From contig SSNU01000064.1 of the NCBI GenBank assembly GCA_012064415.1, positions 169,613-233,612 of the forward strand: 64,000 nt of DNA, written 5' to 3'. A program made the translations under genes and the position numbers. The notes beneath the pieces were generated by a model. It saw only the letters and a program-made list of their open reading frames with translations, had not been told where the DNA came from and did no database searches. Positions 10,734 to 24,084 of this stretch are shown piece after piece. Origin of the DNA: Gyrodactylus bullatarudis (lineage: Eukaryota > Platyhelminthes > Monogenea > Gyrodactylidea > Gyrodactylidae). Positions within the stretch are counted from its first letter, which is position 1. Each line of letters opens with the position of its first letter.

Positions 10734-13700
10734 AATATATATAGTAAAAAAATTCACCCAAACCCTAGTAAAAACGATAAATACAGGGTCAATATTAATA
10801 AGTGTGTCTGAATTAATGAAACGAAAACATGCTATCAGAAAGACACGCGGATCACTGATGTTTGTTTCACTCTTTTATTCTTCTTTCTGCTGATTATACA
10901 ATGGAGAGAGGGATATTTTTGAAAAGTGAGTACAAGGAAGGAAATAAGAGTTCATCACGATTTTTTTGGACTTGTTCACACTTGCTTGATGAACCGGCAA
11001 TGGGCCAGGAAAGGGGTCAACAGTCTTCATTGTTTGTTAGCTATTCCTGATCTCATTCCACGAGTGTTGTGATGTACACGATACGAATATCAATCATCAA
11101 TCCCTTTTGTATTCTTGCCCTTGGACATTGTTAATTGTATTTCTGTGAATTGATAGGAGTAGACAACAATAAATCTTTGAATAGAATAACTCAAAAACCC
11201 CCTTTTCTTCTTTGTCTTCTTGTTTTGTTTACAAGAAAATGTAAGAATTATTTATGTTACCCAGAATACGAATCAGGGTTTTCATCAAACTATATATTTC
11301 CCAATCAATCTCTATTGATAACTGGAAAAAAATATAGCATTTTTTTTGTTAGACAAATCATTTCAATATGAATTACAAATAAATATAGTATAATCTTTGT
11401 AGAGGTTCTCAAATGTAAAAGAAATAAATATATAAATGTACAATCAAATTCATCAATTTGGAGAGTGTGAAAAGTGCATTATAATGGTTTCAACCAAGTC
11501 AAATCTAAATCAGGATAAGAGAGAGGGTTAATTGAATTATTTTTCTAATTTTTCATGATCTTTTTTTCCCACTTATTCTGTTCCCTGATAACGACTAAAA
11601 TAATAGAAAATCAATATTTCCAATCTAAACATTTATGCGTCTTATCTTCTATTAAATTGATCAAATTAGAATTCGAGTTATCTGATTTTGATTTCTCTTA
11701 TCAGATCTAACATTGATTGCTCAAAGTCTAAGTAAGAATGTTGAAGATAAACTGAATTGTAGTTTTCAGACTATTTTTTGTTAGACAAAATCTTATATTG
11801 AATTATGAAAAAAATTAAATAATGTCCACAAAATAAATGTAAATAAATCTGATAAATAGCATGATTTATAATTTTTTAAATAAGGCAATGAAAATAGAGA
11901 AATTGTTAATATTAAACTCTAGTGTCTGAAGGTAAACCATTAATCATCTGGCGGTTATTACTGAATGTAAAAATCATAAATTCCCATCTTCATATTAACT
12001 AGCTTTAGATAAGAATAGAGAAGAGACTTAGAATAATCCAGGTTAGATCTGATGTGTGACATGACTAATAAAAATGCAACCTCAAGTCATGGAATCACTC
12101 TTTATTCTATGCAATATAGTTGTCTTGACATTATTCATAAACAAAGTGTTAATTGTAGGCTTTTTTTGATTTTGTTTACCCAAAAACAGAGAGTGAAATG
12201 TAGAATAAAAGGGAAACTTCAGTATCCAAAGATTCCCTTGGAGGTGTTGAAAATCATAGTTCTCTTTCTGTCCCGTCTTACTCTATAAATCAAAAGAGAA
12301 GTAAACAACAGTGGCCAGTGTGTTAATTATGGGTAATTCTAGGAGAGAATAAATCTTAAAGAATAAGAAGATATTATTTCCCTACACCACCCTTCAATTT
12401 TAACGACAAGTTCAGTCTCAACTCGTAATTATTGCCCCTCCAATGATCCTTGTAATTGTAGGTTATTGATATTATTATCCTGTAATCTATTCTACTCTAT
12501 AAATTATAATAATGATCACTAAATCAGTACAATTGATATCATCTTTTAATTAATATATGTAATTAACCTCGGATTACCAATAAAGGGTCTTTAAGTAAAT
12601 ACTATTTACTAATTATAATAATTATCAGAAATTAATCAATTATGCGCTGAGAGATGACCCTTTAGGCGTATTCATTGTAACTTGTTTCAAACAAGTTTTG
12701 AGTTGGAGTATTAAATTTTTTTTTCTAGTTTAAAGAATTACAATATTTTGTTAGACGGTTAAGCTTATATAGAAATAGAATAAAATAAGAATACAACTGA
12801 GATGATTCAAAATTTCTAACAAAAATGGAAAAACTTAGGTCTTTGATCAGTTAAGAAAAATAAGTGTGGATATCTTCTTTATCCCCTTATTATTGCCAAG
12901 TATTCCACTTTTATGTAGGATTACGTCAACCTTTGATGGATCATAATAAAATGTTTTGCAAAAAGTCACCAATTTTATTGTTTCTTTTGTCTCTGTCGAC
13001 TTGTCAAGACATGTTTGCTCTGCTCATCCCTTGAATTTTGCTTTTACTTTCACCAAAATTTCTCTTTTTCTACAATACATACAGGGACCTCATTCATTTT
13101 TTAATACTTTAATAATATGATAGAACGTAACCAAGTCGTGGATAATATATACCACCTCTATATATATTTATTTTGTTTTATTTCCATAGTGGTTAATTAG
13201 ATAACTTTTATTATTATTATATGCCATTGTTGGATTTTATTATCAACTACTCTGTGTGTGTGTGTGTGTACTAGGGAATATGAAGATGAGGGGGGGGTTA
13301 GAGAGAGAGAGAGTAACAGTAGGGTCATTTTGTTGTTGTTGTCGTCTAATTTGAGCCCTCATGATTGAAATTTTTTATTCAACCCGAGAAGGAACACGAA
13401 AAAAAGAGAGTGGTCATCTTGAGTGATGGGTGTGAAAACACGGGAAAGAATGGTCTGGTTTATGTATCGAATAACTTTTTCAAATATCCATGATTCAATT
13501 GTAACATGGCTCTTTCCCTTATTCCTTCTACCGCTCTTTGATTTGAAACTGTGAGCAAACTTTTAAAAGGTGATTACAAAAGAAATGTTTTTACCCAAAA
13601 TTTATCACTAAATAAATAAAGTCTCAGAAAGTCCTCTTTTTTGATCCATATTTTAGATTATTAGGGAAAAAAAAGTTCCACAATCTTAATGATCTCTCTA

Positions 13701-16700
13701 ACGTAAGTAGAAGAAAAATAGTTAAGTTTAACCATCATTTAATGCATATTTCCCAAAGAGAGACAATTTCTTTTTAGATTTTAGTTCTTACTCAAGTTGG
13801 ATACCTCTCAATTTACTGACCTAGAATTCTTTCATGTATGCTTTCCATGGATGTTAAGATGTAGGATTTTGTCACTGTTCTCCACCCTTATAACTTGTCT
13901 ATTTTTTTTAGATTCATTTCAAAAATAAAGAAATTAGATTCCCCTCTTCTCAATGGTTACTGGTTTCTGTCAATTGTTTCATAATACATTTGGCAAATAA
14001 TCTGAGTAAATAAAATAGACGTATGTATGACGAATTTAGTCTTGTAATCCCTTAATGGTTGGCAGTTTAAACAATGTAATCACAATTCAGTTATCAAGTT
14101 AAACATGTCATTGGTAGTCTCTTCTTTAGCTTGCTGGCATATTTGATTTGAATCGTGAATTTATAATGAGAAGAATCGTGTTCTTGTAATGGTGTTCTTA
14201 ATTCAAAACATGTACAATTAATTATAATAATATAGGTAAATAATATTGTGTGGTAACATGTTTTCAATGTCTCTATATATTCTAACAATGCCTTCATTAT
14301 TTAGACAACCTGTTTTTTTCCATCGATAAATCATTAAAATATGGAAATTTTTGTCAAATTAATTCATATTCTTTCCATGTCAGAAGCCCTAGAACAAGCC
14401 TCCCGTAAGTATTTGAGAAATAAACTTTGTTGATAGACATGGAACTTTCTAAAAGAATGACGACCACACTTGATATTTATTTTATTAGTTAAGGGAACTA
14501 AGATCAAAATGAAACTTTTGATTTTATTGAAGAGAAAAAAAGGAACAAAGATAGAAATTCTATACCTTGGATACAATGGCCCGAATAGGATTAGTTTTTT
14601 ACATTCTCTGTTATAAGAGTTCTATTCTTTCCAAACAATGAAACAGAAACGAGCAGGAATCATCAATACGGAACGACAAGGAAAAAAAGACAATGCTTCC
14701 TTATTATTACAATTTTTGCCAGTCTAGTCCACTTCCTTGCAAATGTCCAAATGTTTTGTTAGGGAAATACTCTCTCATTTTTATCATATCCCATGTTTAT
14801 TTACTCAACGAGAGATAGAGAATGAATGTAAGCTCAGTCGGGATGATGATGATATCTATTACATCATAACGACAAGAAGAAGAAAAAACGAAACGAAACT
14901 AAAGACTTTCCTCATACAAATGCGAGGCCATATTGAAATTAAATAATCATTTTCAAGGAGACGTATAATCTCCTTGTAATCTTATCCAGCATGTATTCAA
15001 GAATTTCAATATTGTGAATATATTAGATATGCTCAAGTGTATCTATGTCAATAAGACACACACATATTCATTATTTATTCAGTATTTAATAATGTAAAAT
15101 ATAAAATATGTATGCCTCTAGGCTAGGAAAATATCTAGTGGATACTTAGCAAATGTTGTTATCAAATTTTATATGAAATAAATTTTTTTTTCTCAAATTA
15201 GTAGATAAATTTATTGATTCTTTCAAAATCTATAGTCTTCTTATTGGTCTTAGGTGTTGACTTTGGCTCCGGAACTTCACCGTATTGCCTTGATTTCCAC
15301 CTATAGGTCTTTCAATTTCATATATTCAATTTGATGATTTTTCTCGTTTCCTCAGCTCCCATTACTGTCTTTTCTTTGAACTCACCATTTTACTATTTCT
15401 TCTACTTATTGAATGGTGAATTTTATATCTAATCTGGGTAATTATAGATTTAAGAGTGTCTTATCAATGAAGTGATACTTTATTGTCCAATCCTTTAAAA
15501 ATGGGGAGCTAGAAAATTGTCTTCAAAGGAATTTCGCCTTATTCATGTCGAGACAATCATTTCAAATAAAGAAATCCGTTTTTCAATTAACTCATAATAT
15601 TCCTTCATTATAGTTAGCTTGAGATGAACTGTTTATTCTAACAATTTAAATGAATCAATTGAATAATACTGCATGTAATTAGGAAATTATCCTTGTTGAT
15701 CGATTCCCAATGTCCGACTCAACCATGTTCAGTATGTATAATTAGGACGGGGTTCTTCCTTTGATCCTGACTTCTTTTCTAAAGACCATCTTAAGAGAAG
15801 GGTTGGATGAGAGGTAAAGGGAAGGGACCACTTGAGAAGACCACTTAAAACCTAAATTGAGGGGATTTTCAATGGACTTGAGTTCTGTTGAATGTTTTTT
15901 TTAAGGGTTAAATAGAGTAAAATAACCTTTGTCTGTTGCATTGTTTGATATATGGTCAAATACTAAATTTGAACAGTTAATTACTGTATTACTCTAAATG
16001 AGTCATTGTCCTTTTTCTAAGAGCATCAAAACATTCGTAAGGTTAGACCAGATACCTTTTTTTCATTCTGTGGATTCAATTTAGACCTAGAAAGAAAGAA
16101 TGACAACTGTCAAAATACTATATAGGAATAATCAAAACTGACAAATATAGACACAAAACAAACTGTTAAAAATGTTAACTGGATAGACAGGTTAAATTTG
16201 TAAATTTTCAACTTGTTTGTTTGTTTTTTTTTTATAAATTTTGAACAACACCAACACTACTGATTGACATCCATCACTTTGGCTTCCATTTTTTCATGTT
16301 TTTTTTTAATTTCTGAACTAAACGAAAGAATACAAGAATAAATAGTGGAAATACTTTTGTACAAACTGCTCATTATTCTTATTATCTTAATTTCTATTTC
16401 GTAACCTTTTTTAAAATTTGTATTCACTTATTGCCATCAGATCCAGATAACATTAAATCTTTATTGTATTTCCTCGTATAGAACTTCTATATTTTTTTAT
16501 TTCAATTTTGTATATAATTATTTAGATTAAAAATTAATATTTTCTAACAAAAAAAATATCAGAGTATCGAATATTGAAAGACGCAGAGAGCAGAATATTA
16601 GTGGCCTTATAGAATGCTTCTAGAAATGAAAATTTATCCATAAAATTCTTCAATATCCATCATGTTACTGAATCATTTGATCCAAGTATGAGAAGGTCTA

Positions 16701-17271
16701 CTTCTCAAAATACAGTGATAGGCTTTGACCTTACTCAAATACATCTCATTGGTTTACACGAAACATTGTTACATATTGAAAATAATCTGATTCTATATAC
16801 ACAATGTGTATTACACATTTCTCTATGATTCACATCTTTAGAATAAAGGTTTGATTACAGTGAAAGAGACCAACCTTGGAAATTCATCATTTTTATTGAA
16901 AATTACCTATTAGTGGATGATGTCTTATATTTGCATTGCTCACAAATTTTTCTGTATTGACAACTTATCAGATGGCTCGAATCTGCCTGATCTTAAACTA
17001 GTAATGACTCTTCTCCTCATTGAATTTTCAGAATTATGATCCAGTTATTGAAAATAATTATTCAGATTATATTGCAAAAAAAAATTATGCCAAAAAAATT
17101 CATTAATATGTCATGAATAAATAAAGGGAATTAACAAAAAAACACCTCATTGAGCAGGGATCTTATATCTCTCGATAATAATTAAATGATATTTTAAAAA
17201 TAAGAATTTTTTTTGGTTTGAAATAGCGACATTTATATATATATAATAGAATAAAAATAAATCATTACAGT
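10734..17271. other. Long AT-rich intergenic region with repeat debris
   Basis: No gene is supported. Recognisable pieces: motif TTTTTTGTTAGA at about 11340, 11777 and 12745 (minus-strand LINE tails); the right end of a family A foldback at about 11965-12006; a (TG)n run at about 13253-13270 followed by a G run and (GA)n to about 13312; a plus-strand LINE tail ending TTTTCTAACAAAAAAAA near 16540-16557; and GGTTTGAAATAGCGACATTT near 17213, the complement of a retro-element tail also seen at 18520. Confidence 0.45.
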
Positions 17272-18028
17272 AATATACACCTAATTAATATGAAGATGGG
17301 AATTTATGCTTTTTACGAAATTATGAATTTTTTCATCAAGAAATCGAATTTGATCAAGATTTTTTGGAATCTAGATCGTAGGTTCCACTTTCAGGATCTG
17401 AAGAAAAAAATTTGAAAAAAATCAAATTTTAAGAAAGTTATGGCATATTTCAAATCTAGCGATGGCGCCGGATTCCCATTTTTTTGAACTTTGAGTTAAT
17501 AATTTTTGTTGATTTAAAAGTGAGAGAGTGATCAAAAGTTGATTTTTAGGATCACGATTAGTCAAAGAAATCAAATATACTGATTCAGATTTTGAGAATC
17601 CGCCCCTCTTCTTGTGAAAATCGAATTTTGACTTTTTGAACATTTCACTGCTTGAAAATCGCTGAAATTTTGATGATTCAACATCCCTGGAAATTGGCGA
17701 GTCCATTGAAATTTTCATAGTCATAATCGGTTTTTTTGACTAATCGTGATCCTAAAAATCAACTTTTGATCACTCTCTCACTTTTAAATCAACAAAAATT
17801 ATTAACTCAAAGTTCAAAAAAATAGGAATCCGGCGCCATCGCTAGATTTGAAATATGCCATAACTTTCTTAAAATTTGATTTTTTTCAAATTTTTTTCTT
17901 CAGATCCTGAAAGTGGAACCTACGATCTAGATTCCAAAAAATCTTGATCAATTTCGATTTCTTGATGAAAAAATTCATAATTTCGTAAAAAGCATAAATA
18001 CCCATCTTCATATTAACTAGCTTTAGTT
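17272..18028 (-). repeat. Foldback (MITE-like) element, family A, full copy 1
   Basis: About 750 bp with two nearly identical inverted arms of about 290 bp (17281-17571 and 17734-18020) around a 160-bp centre. Ends carry CTAATTAATATGAAGATGGG on the left and CATATTAACTAGCTTTAG on the right. The centre is the reverse complement of the centre in the 41.6-kb copy, so the two copies lie in opposite orientation; strand here is arbitrary. The apparent 100-residue frame inside is a by-product. No transposase, so any movement would need another element's enzyme. Confidence 0.85.
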
Positions 18029-18325
18029 CAGTGCAAATAGAATGAATGTTCTTGTTCAATTCTTCCTTTCTCGTGATATTGACCTACTCAATTTCGCATT
18101 TACACAGCATGAGCTATTGCATAAAATCCAAACTCAATAGAACATAAACATATTTTTGAATTTCGTGATTGTGATGATCTATCAAATTTAAAAATAATAA
18201 TTTCTTATATAAGAGAAAAACTTGATTATTCCTCTACCCTTCTCAAATCTGAACTTCATTTAAAAAAATAATCGTCTGTTTTTGGGATCTTACATTTTTT
18301 GAAAAGTTTATCCATGGTACTCCAT
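18029..18325 (+). mobile_element. LINE 3' end, plus strand
   Basis: Reads FLNFVIVMIYQI then stop at about 18151-18189, nearly the same C-terminus as the minus-strand LINE (FLNFVTVMIYQI), followed by the same 3' UTR, so 18155-18325 is an imperfect inverted repeat with about 18740-18880. Two LINE 3' ends therefore face each other. Confidence 0.65.
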
Positions 18326-18547
18326 TAACAGTGTTTTTTGCTGAGGTTACGTTCTAGTGAGTTTGGATTTTCTGCAGTAGCTCATGAAGTTGTGTAAATG
18401 AGACATGGAGTATTCGCAGTTTATTAGTAGTCATACATCATTAGAAGGAAGAACTATATTTGAACATTCATTATCTACTCAGAATTTTCCATTGTATAGA
18501 TCTTTATTTTTATATAATAAATGTCGCTACTTCAAACCAAAAAAAAA

Positions 18548-18724
18548 CTCAGCCCCTTGGCCCGGTGTGGCGTAGAGGTATCTCTCTCACCTCTCATTCG
18601 CACCCTCTTACTCTTCCACACCGGGCACATTGAACACTCTTTCTCTGTTCTCTTATTTGTACAATCATTAATATTTATAATTCTGTATATAAATAAAAAT
18701 GTTCGATTTCAAAAAAAAAAAAAA
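18548..18724 (+). mobile_element. SINE-like, tRNA-related retroposon
   Basis: A relatively GC-rich unit with a box A-like TGGCGTAGAGG (18568-18578) and a poly(A) tail at about 18711-18724. An 11-bp perfect inverted repeat, GCCCGGTGTGG (18560-18570) and CCACACCGGGC (18616-18626), encloses an inner AGAGGT/ACCTCT hairpin. The box B match (CATTCGCACCC) is poor. It sits directly after another retro-tail (GTCGCTACTTCAAACC plus A-run, 18524-18547). It is not a canonical tRNA gene: no anticodon arm could be folded by eye. Confidence 0.55.
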
Positions 18725-18741
18725 TTAACGGTATTTAAGGA

Positions 18742-20215
18742 ATACCATGGATAAACTTTTCAAAAAATCTAAGAGTTTAGTTTTTCAAATGAAGTTCAGA
18801 TTTAAGAAGGGTCGAGGAATAATTAATAATAATTATTTTTAAATTTGATAGATCATCACAGTAACGAAATTCAAAAATGGAGTAAAGGAGTATATACTTA
18901 TAAGTAGAGAGTAGATAATGGTAATAGAAAGATGTGCATAGCTCCCCGGAGCCAAGGATGAGTTATTAGAGAAAGTCTTAACGATAAAAGCTGTTCTACG
19001 AATCCGAATTGGATCAAGACCAGATGTTATAATCAAGGCGTTATAAGAGTAAATGGTGGGGTATAAATAGTGAAGGAATCTATACTGAACCCTTTCTAAT
19101 TCAAGCTAAGATCTGCAGTTCCCTGGTATCAGTGAAACGATTTTTTTTGTTTTGTTAGAAAAATTTATTAATATATACAATATAGGTAAATATGAACATA
19201 AATAAATCTTATATAACGATATAATGTGCAAAAATATACAATACATATTTGGTCTATTTGATTTAGTTCATTTAACAGTCAAGTAACTAAATGAGTCTGA
19301 GCAATAATTCGAAGACCAAACTGGATTTGATAATTTATAAATGTAGGGAAGAGTATAAGAGAGATTTTGAATAATCAATTTTTGATCTAATATATGCCAT
19401 AATAGATTTAAGGAGGTAATGGATGACGACGAGTTTGTAAAACTTTTTATAATAAAAGCGCATCTTCTGATCCACAGTGGCTGTAGCCCCGAGATCGAGA
19501 TGAGCGCATTGTTAGAGTCAAGATTCAGATACAGAGTGTAAACACGATATTGGATTCTTTCAATCTCTAAAGATTGATAGTGATTTATATCGTATAAAAG
19601 AGGAAATAAATAGTCAAAATGACTTAGGACTAGGCATTTATAAGCTTTTAGTTTAAGTACAATAGATTTGGAGAATTTTTGAATAGTTTTTAAATAATAA
19701 AAAATCTTTTTAAAATTAGAATAAGGATCAATTTTTAATTTTGAATCAATACTGAAACCCAGATCAAAAGTAAAGGAGACAATTTCTCCAGGAAGTAGAA
19801 GCGATTCAAGGAGGGTTGCAGGGAGACCCAATGCGAGCATTATCTTGCATTTATCTCTGTTTAGACAGAGCCCCATGGACTCGAGTGAATCTTTTAAAGA
19901 GTAGAAGTAGTGGTTGATTTTTAATATATCAAGGTAGTTTCTCACCTTGAAGACGAATTTAATATCGTCTGCAAATTTAAAGAGAGCACCCTCAGTACTC
20001 TCTGGGAGCTGAATATCAGCGAAGCAAAGATTGAAAAGAAGCGGACCGATGGTTGAACCGTGTGGAACACCCGAGTTGATGGGTTGTATCTCACTGGAGA
20101 AGGAGTCATATGCAACATATTATAACGATTGATTATGTAGCTAACAGTTTTAATATGATTGATCTTTGTTAGAGGTTCAATTTTAAGGGAAGAGTCAATC
20201 TCAAAGATCAATAGT
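18742..20215 (-). mobile_element. Truncated LINE with reverse-transcriptase core
   Basis: Minus-strand reading gives, across a frameshift, the RT blocks SGVPHGSTIGPLLFN and KFADDIKFVFK (about 20070-19945; FADD is the catalytic site), then a 225-residue frame (19945-19268) with MGLCLNRDKCKI, LSHFDYLFPLLYDI and a C-terminal RRCAFIIKSFTNSS block. This is the arrangement of jockey/CR1-like non-LTR elements. It ends after TTTTCTAACAAAAC (about 19158-19145); a second 3' end continues to 18742. The 5' part including the endonuclease is missing, and stops and frameshifts make it inactive. Confidence 0.75.
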
Positions 20216-20859
20216 GGATATTTTTGTTAGACAAAGATGAAAAAATTTCACATGAAAATTAGAGAGGAAGGGTTCAGGGAGATTAATCGGGGTCATTATT
20301 AATTTATATATTACGTGTCTTATTATCAACTTCACCCATAAGTCTTGGCTAACTTCATTTTTAGATATGAAACTCTGCGAAAAATCAGTATTGATCTGTA
20401 CTTTTGTATATATAATATTTAATATTTCCTTTTAAATAAACGTGTTACTTGGACAGGAAGAAAATGGGAATTATCCAACCCCTTTTAAGAAAATAGATTT
20501 CATTCGAAGTGCATTCACTCGAGAATTTCTAAACGTAGGCAACAAGAAAACTAAACAAATCTACAAATTACCTTTTCAGACATGGAAATGGATAAAAAGT
20601 GTAATTGAAAAGCAATTCATTCGAAACATTTCAATATAAAATGCATAAGTTATACGATGATAAGTTGTCTAATGATTTATATTCCATTCAGTTTTTTTTG
20701 TATTTTAATACGTTATACCTAAACTAAAGAGGATTCTAGAAATCGAAAAAAAGGTTGATTGAATTCTTTCTGGGTCTATTATCATTTAATAAAGTAAGGT
20801 TCTGACAATCAGATAAGTCAAACTTAGTAAAATTAAACCAAGATAATAGAACATTGAAA

Positions 20860-21065
20860 TCATATGATAAGTTTTTAACAGAAATGTAGAAGAAGATTCA
20901 GGAAATTTCTAAGTGATGAAAGCAGATCTACGGACCCAAAGTGGATTTTGACCAGATATAGCAATAAGAGCATTTTAAGAATCAATACTGTGTTAGGATA
21001 TAAAGAATGTAAAAAGTTATATTGAACACGTTCAATCACAAGAGATTGAGCGTTGTTCAAATTAG
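20860..21065 (-). mobile_element. Small LINE fragment
   Basis: Reads NNAQSLVIERVQYNFL, the counterpart of the HYQSLEIERIQYRVY block of the LINE at 19.6 kb. Short and degenerate. Confidence 0.5.
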
Positions 21066-24000
21066 ATAATCAAATAATGGTAATATTAAAGCTTTGTAGG
21101 TTTACAGTTTTTAAGAATTTTTTTATTGTAAAGAGTAAAGATTTAATCCCAGATAATCTTGTCGAAAGCTGATAAATTATTCTAAAAGCACAAAAGTGTT
21201 GAGAATCCTTAATTGGTTAGGCTTTTGACCAGAGTTATTTTTAGCATGAAAATTACCATTATTTCTTTGTAATTTCATGGAACATAAACTATTGATGGCT
21301 TGGATCTAAAATTTTCATAAATTTTCAACTTTAAGAAGAAATTCCCGTAGAGTGAGCGGCTTTTTTAGTCTACAGGGCCGATTGTCAGGATGAGCTTGAG
21401 CTGTTATTTTAACCTGTTCAAAACATCTCTCTTGTGATAACTTTTATTTTATAATAACGATTTCATATTGATTCAATAAAAATTGATATTTCAAAGAAAA
21501 AAAATAGCAACAAAACTTTTCGAACCAGTTTTTGAAATCAGGGTGAAATTATATGCACTTTTTTCACCGTGCAAATCTATTTTATATTTCAACTTTTATA
21601 ATTGATTAATACATTTGACTGCAGGTGAAGTTGATTCTTTTTTTTGCAAAAATATAGTACTCCAGGGGGGAATTCCATTTTATTTTGGCGATTTTCTTTT
21701 CTACTGACAATCAAATCCAATCAATTCTCTGGTCTAATTCTTATTTCTTATGTGTAGGATGGTAAAGGGTACGAATCAAGACTTTTGATGAACGACGTTC
21801 ACTATCAACTCTTGAGTCCAACAGTTGTCAAATATTAATATTGTATTATCAACAAGTTGAAGGGAAATGAATCTAACTCTTTCTCTTCAACCTATCCGTC
21901 TCACCCCCCACACATTAGTTCATGTCATTTTCTGTTCCTATACACATAGCTAGACAGTTTTGTCTGAATACAACTTTTCCACTCATTTTTTTGAGATAAA
22001 CATTAATATATATTAAAAAGGATAAAAAACATTACTTTTTAAAGGCTACGCTTAATTGTTCCGGATTCGTCTTCTTTTCAATCATTCTGAATAATAATGG
22101 CCAGTAATCAAAGGGCAGGAAGTGGAACGCCAAAAAAATAAGATGCTTATCAATAGAACTACATTTCAGTAAAATAGAAAAAGAGAAGGCTTACCCAATA
22201 CTATCACTGACAATAGACAGAATTCACTCAGTGTTAATAATGGGCAGTAATGGATATGATCTTATCGACGAGACTTTATAAACTCATTAAATGACAATGG
22301 AATTTATTGAAGATCAACTATACTATACAAGGTTTCGAAAATGTATCTCTACGTTATTAATTATACAATCATTTGGGAGAATAATTGAAAAATCAGTCTC
22401 TCTATGCGTATTTTACAATAGTCAGAATGATTGTCAGTTCAAAAAGTATACTTGAAAGAGTGATTACAAGAGTTCTCAGACAGTTTGAGTCTTTTCTGAA
22501 AGGATGAGAAATGTTTTTGTCTTGTCTGTCCAACTAATCAAAGAACTGCTATATATTTTCTAAGAAACCAGATATTTTTTATTTTAATTTTTTAGTATAC
22601 TATCATTTTGATAGCATAAAGGTTTTATACATTTTGGACGATCCCACTGATTACACAAAACTTGTTTCCTTCATGACAAGAAAGTACTTTCTACACACAC
22701 AGGAATAAACAATTTATCTGCTGTAATATTGGGGAAGAAGTTGATCTATCTTTTTTCTAATGATTAAATTAATCAAACTTATTTTTTTATATTTATTTGT
22801 ATTCATATGACATTTAATATGATTCAATATTTACAATTTACCCCATTATACAAGACCTTTCAATGGGCAATATAGGAATTAAACCTCTTTTAATTTCTTT
22901 TTTTGTGAGAAAGAGTAAGACAACAGGTGAGGTCGAAATTCGCCCCTCGGATTATCTCTAGGGTAAATAGAAAAGAAGATGTTTCAAAATATTAACAGTA
23001 GTCAAACAATACAACTCAAATACTTGAAACAACATATTTCTTCCAAATGTTTGGGGAAACTTTTGGTCAGGCTTGATGATGATTCCGACTATGAAAACAC
23101 GTTTTTTTGCGTACAAGATGTTTGGAAATTTCTTTACCTTCAAGTCCACTTCAGAAGGTGAGAGAAATAGACCACTTCTTCTCCATCGTCTTGAGTTTTT
23201 GTTTGCTGTTTTAGATTCATTCTTGCTCATCAAACATTCTTTTCAGTTATTTCAAGTACATTTGTTATTTTTTGTTGCTACCAGATAATTATTCTGTATA
23301 TCAAAATTCTTACTTGAAAAATAATGAAAAACTTACCAAATAATGAGGGTAGTTTCCCTCAATTAGTTCACAGTTTAAGATTTCCTTACACATCAAGAGA
23401 CTTTACTTCAAATTTACTTTATTTTCGCCTTGTTACTTTCAAGTAGATTTCTAAATTATTAACAAAATTGGACGGGGATAGTCATTCAACTCGGATATTT
23501 ATTAAACTTTGATATTCTATTTACAAAACATTCGAATGATAATCATGAATTCCTTTTGTTTGTTTACAAATAATAATAGACTTTGTCACAATAATACAGC
23601 TTAGTTATCTTTAGTTTCTTCTCATAGTTATATTAAAAAACGTTCTTAATAATAGTAGCCCACAAACGTTGGCTGAGAGATGTTTGTAATAGAATAATGT
23701 CATAGACTTTCATCTGATTAAAATAATTCCCTAAAAAATACCGTTATGCCAAGAGTATTATTACAACTGTATAAGATTCAATGTATAAGATTCAATTGAC
23801 ATGGCTTTTTCACGTGCAATATATAATATACAACAACAGAACAAGATTGAATTAAAAACACAAACTATCCACAGCATTTTTCTCTCTGGCTGGGGGAATC
23901 GGATATTGAAGGAATGATGAGCTTGCATTCGGATGATTATCTTAGGATAATTTGGTAAAGAACAATTAGACTCAGACACACACTACCTCCTGTCCCAGTG

Positions 24001-24084
24001 ATTGGGAAAGAGATGACACATGAACTGAACTGATGTGAAGTGAAAAATGGGAGAGAGGCTGGGAACCTTTGCAAAGAGAACTGG
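21066..24084. other. Intergenic, nothing recognised
   Basis: AT-rich. The frame at 22958-23233 (-) and its plus-strand partners show no domain. No clear poly(A) signal for SEC63 was found close to its stop at 24085. Confidence 0.35.

Noticed and set aside
13253..13312. TG, G and GA runs as a regulatory element
   Set aside because: Simple microsatellites with no supporting motif or nearby gene.
17422..17724. Hundred-residue reading frame, repeated at 42 kb
   Set aside because: It lies in the arm and centre of the foldback element and exists only because that repeat is palindromic.
18559..18626. A functional tRNA gene
   Set aside because: Box B is poor, no anticodon arm folds, and a poly(A) tail follows, so a retroposon is the better reading.
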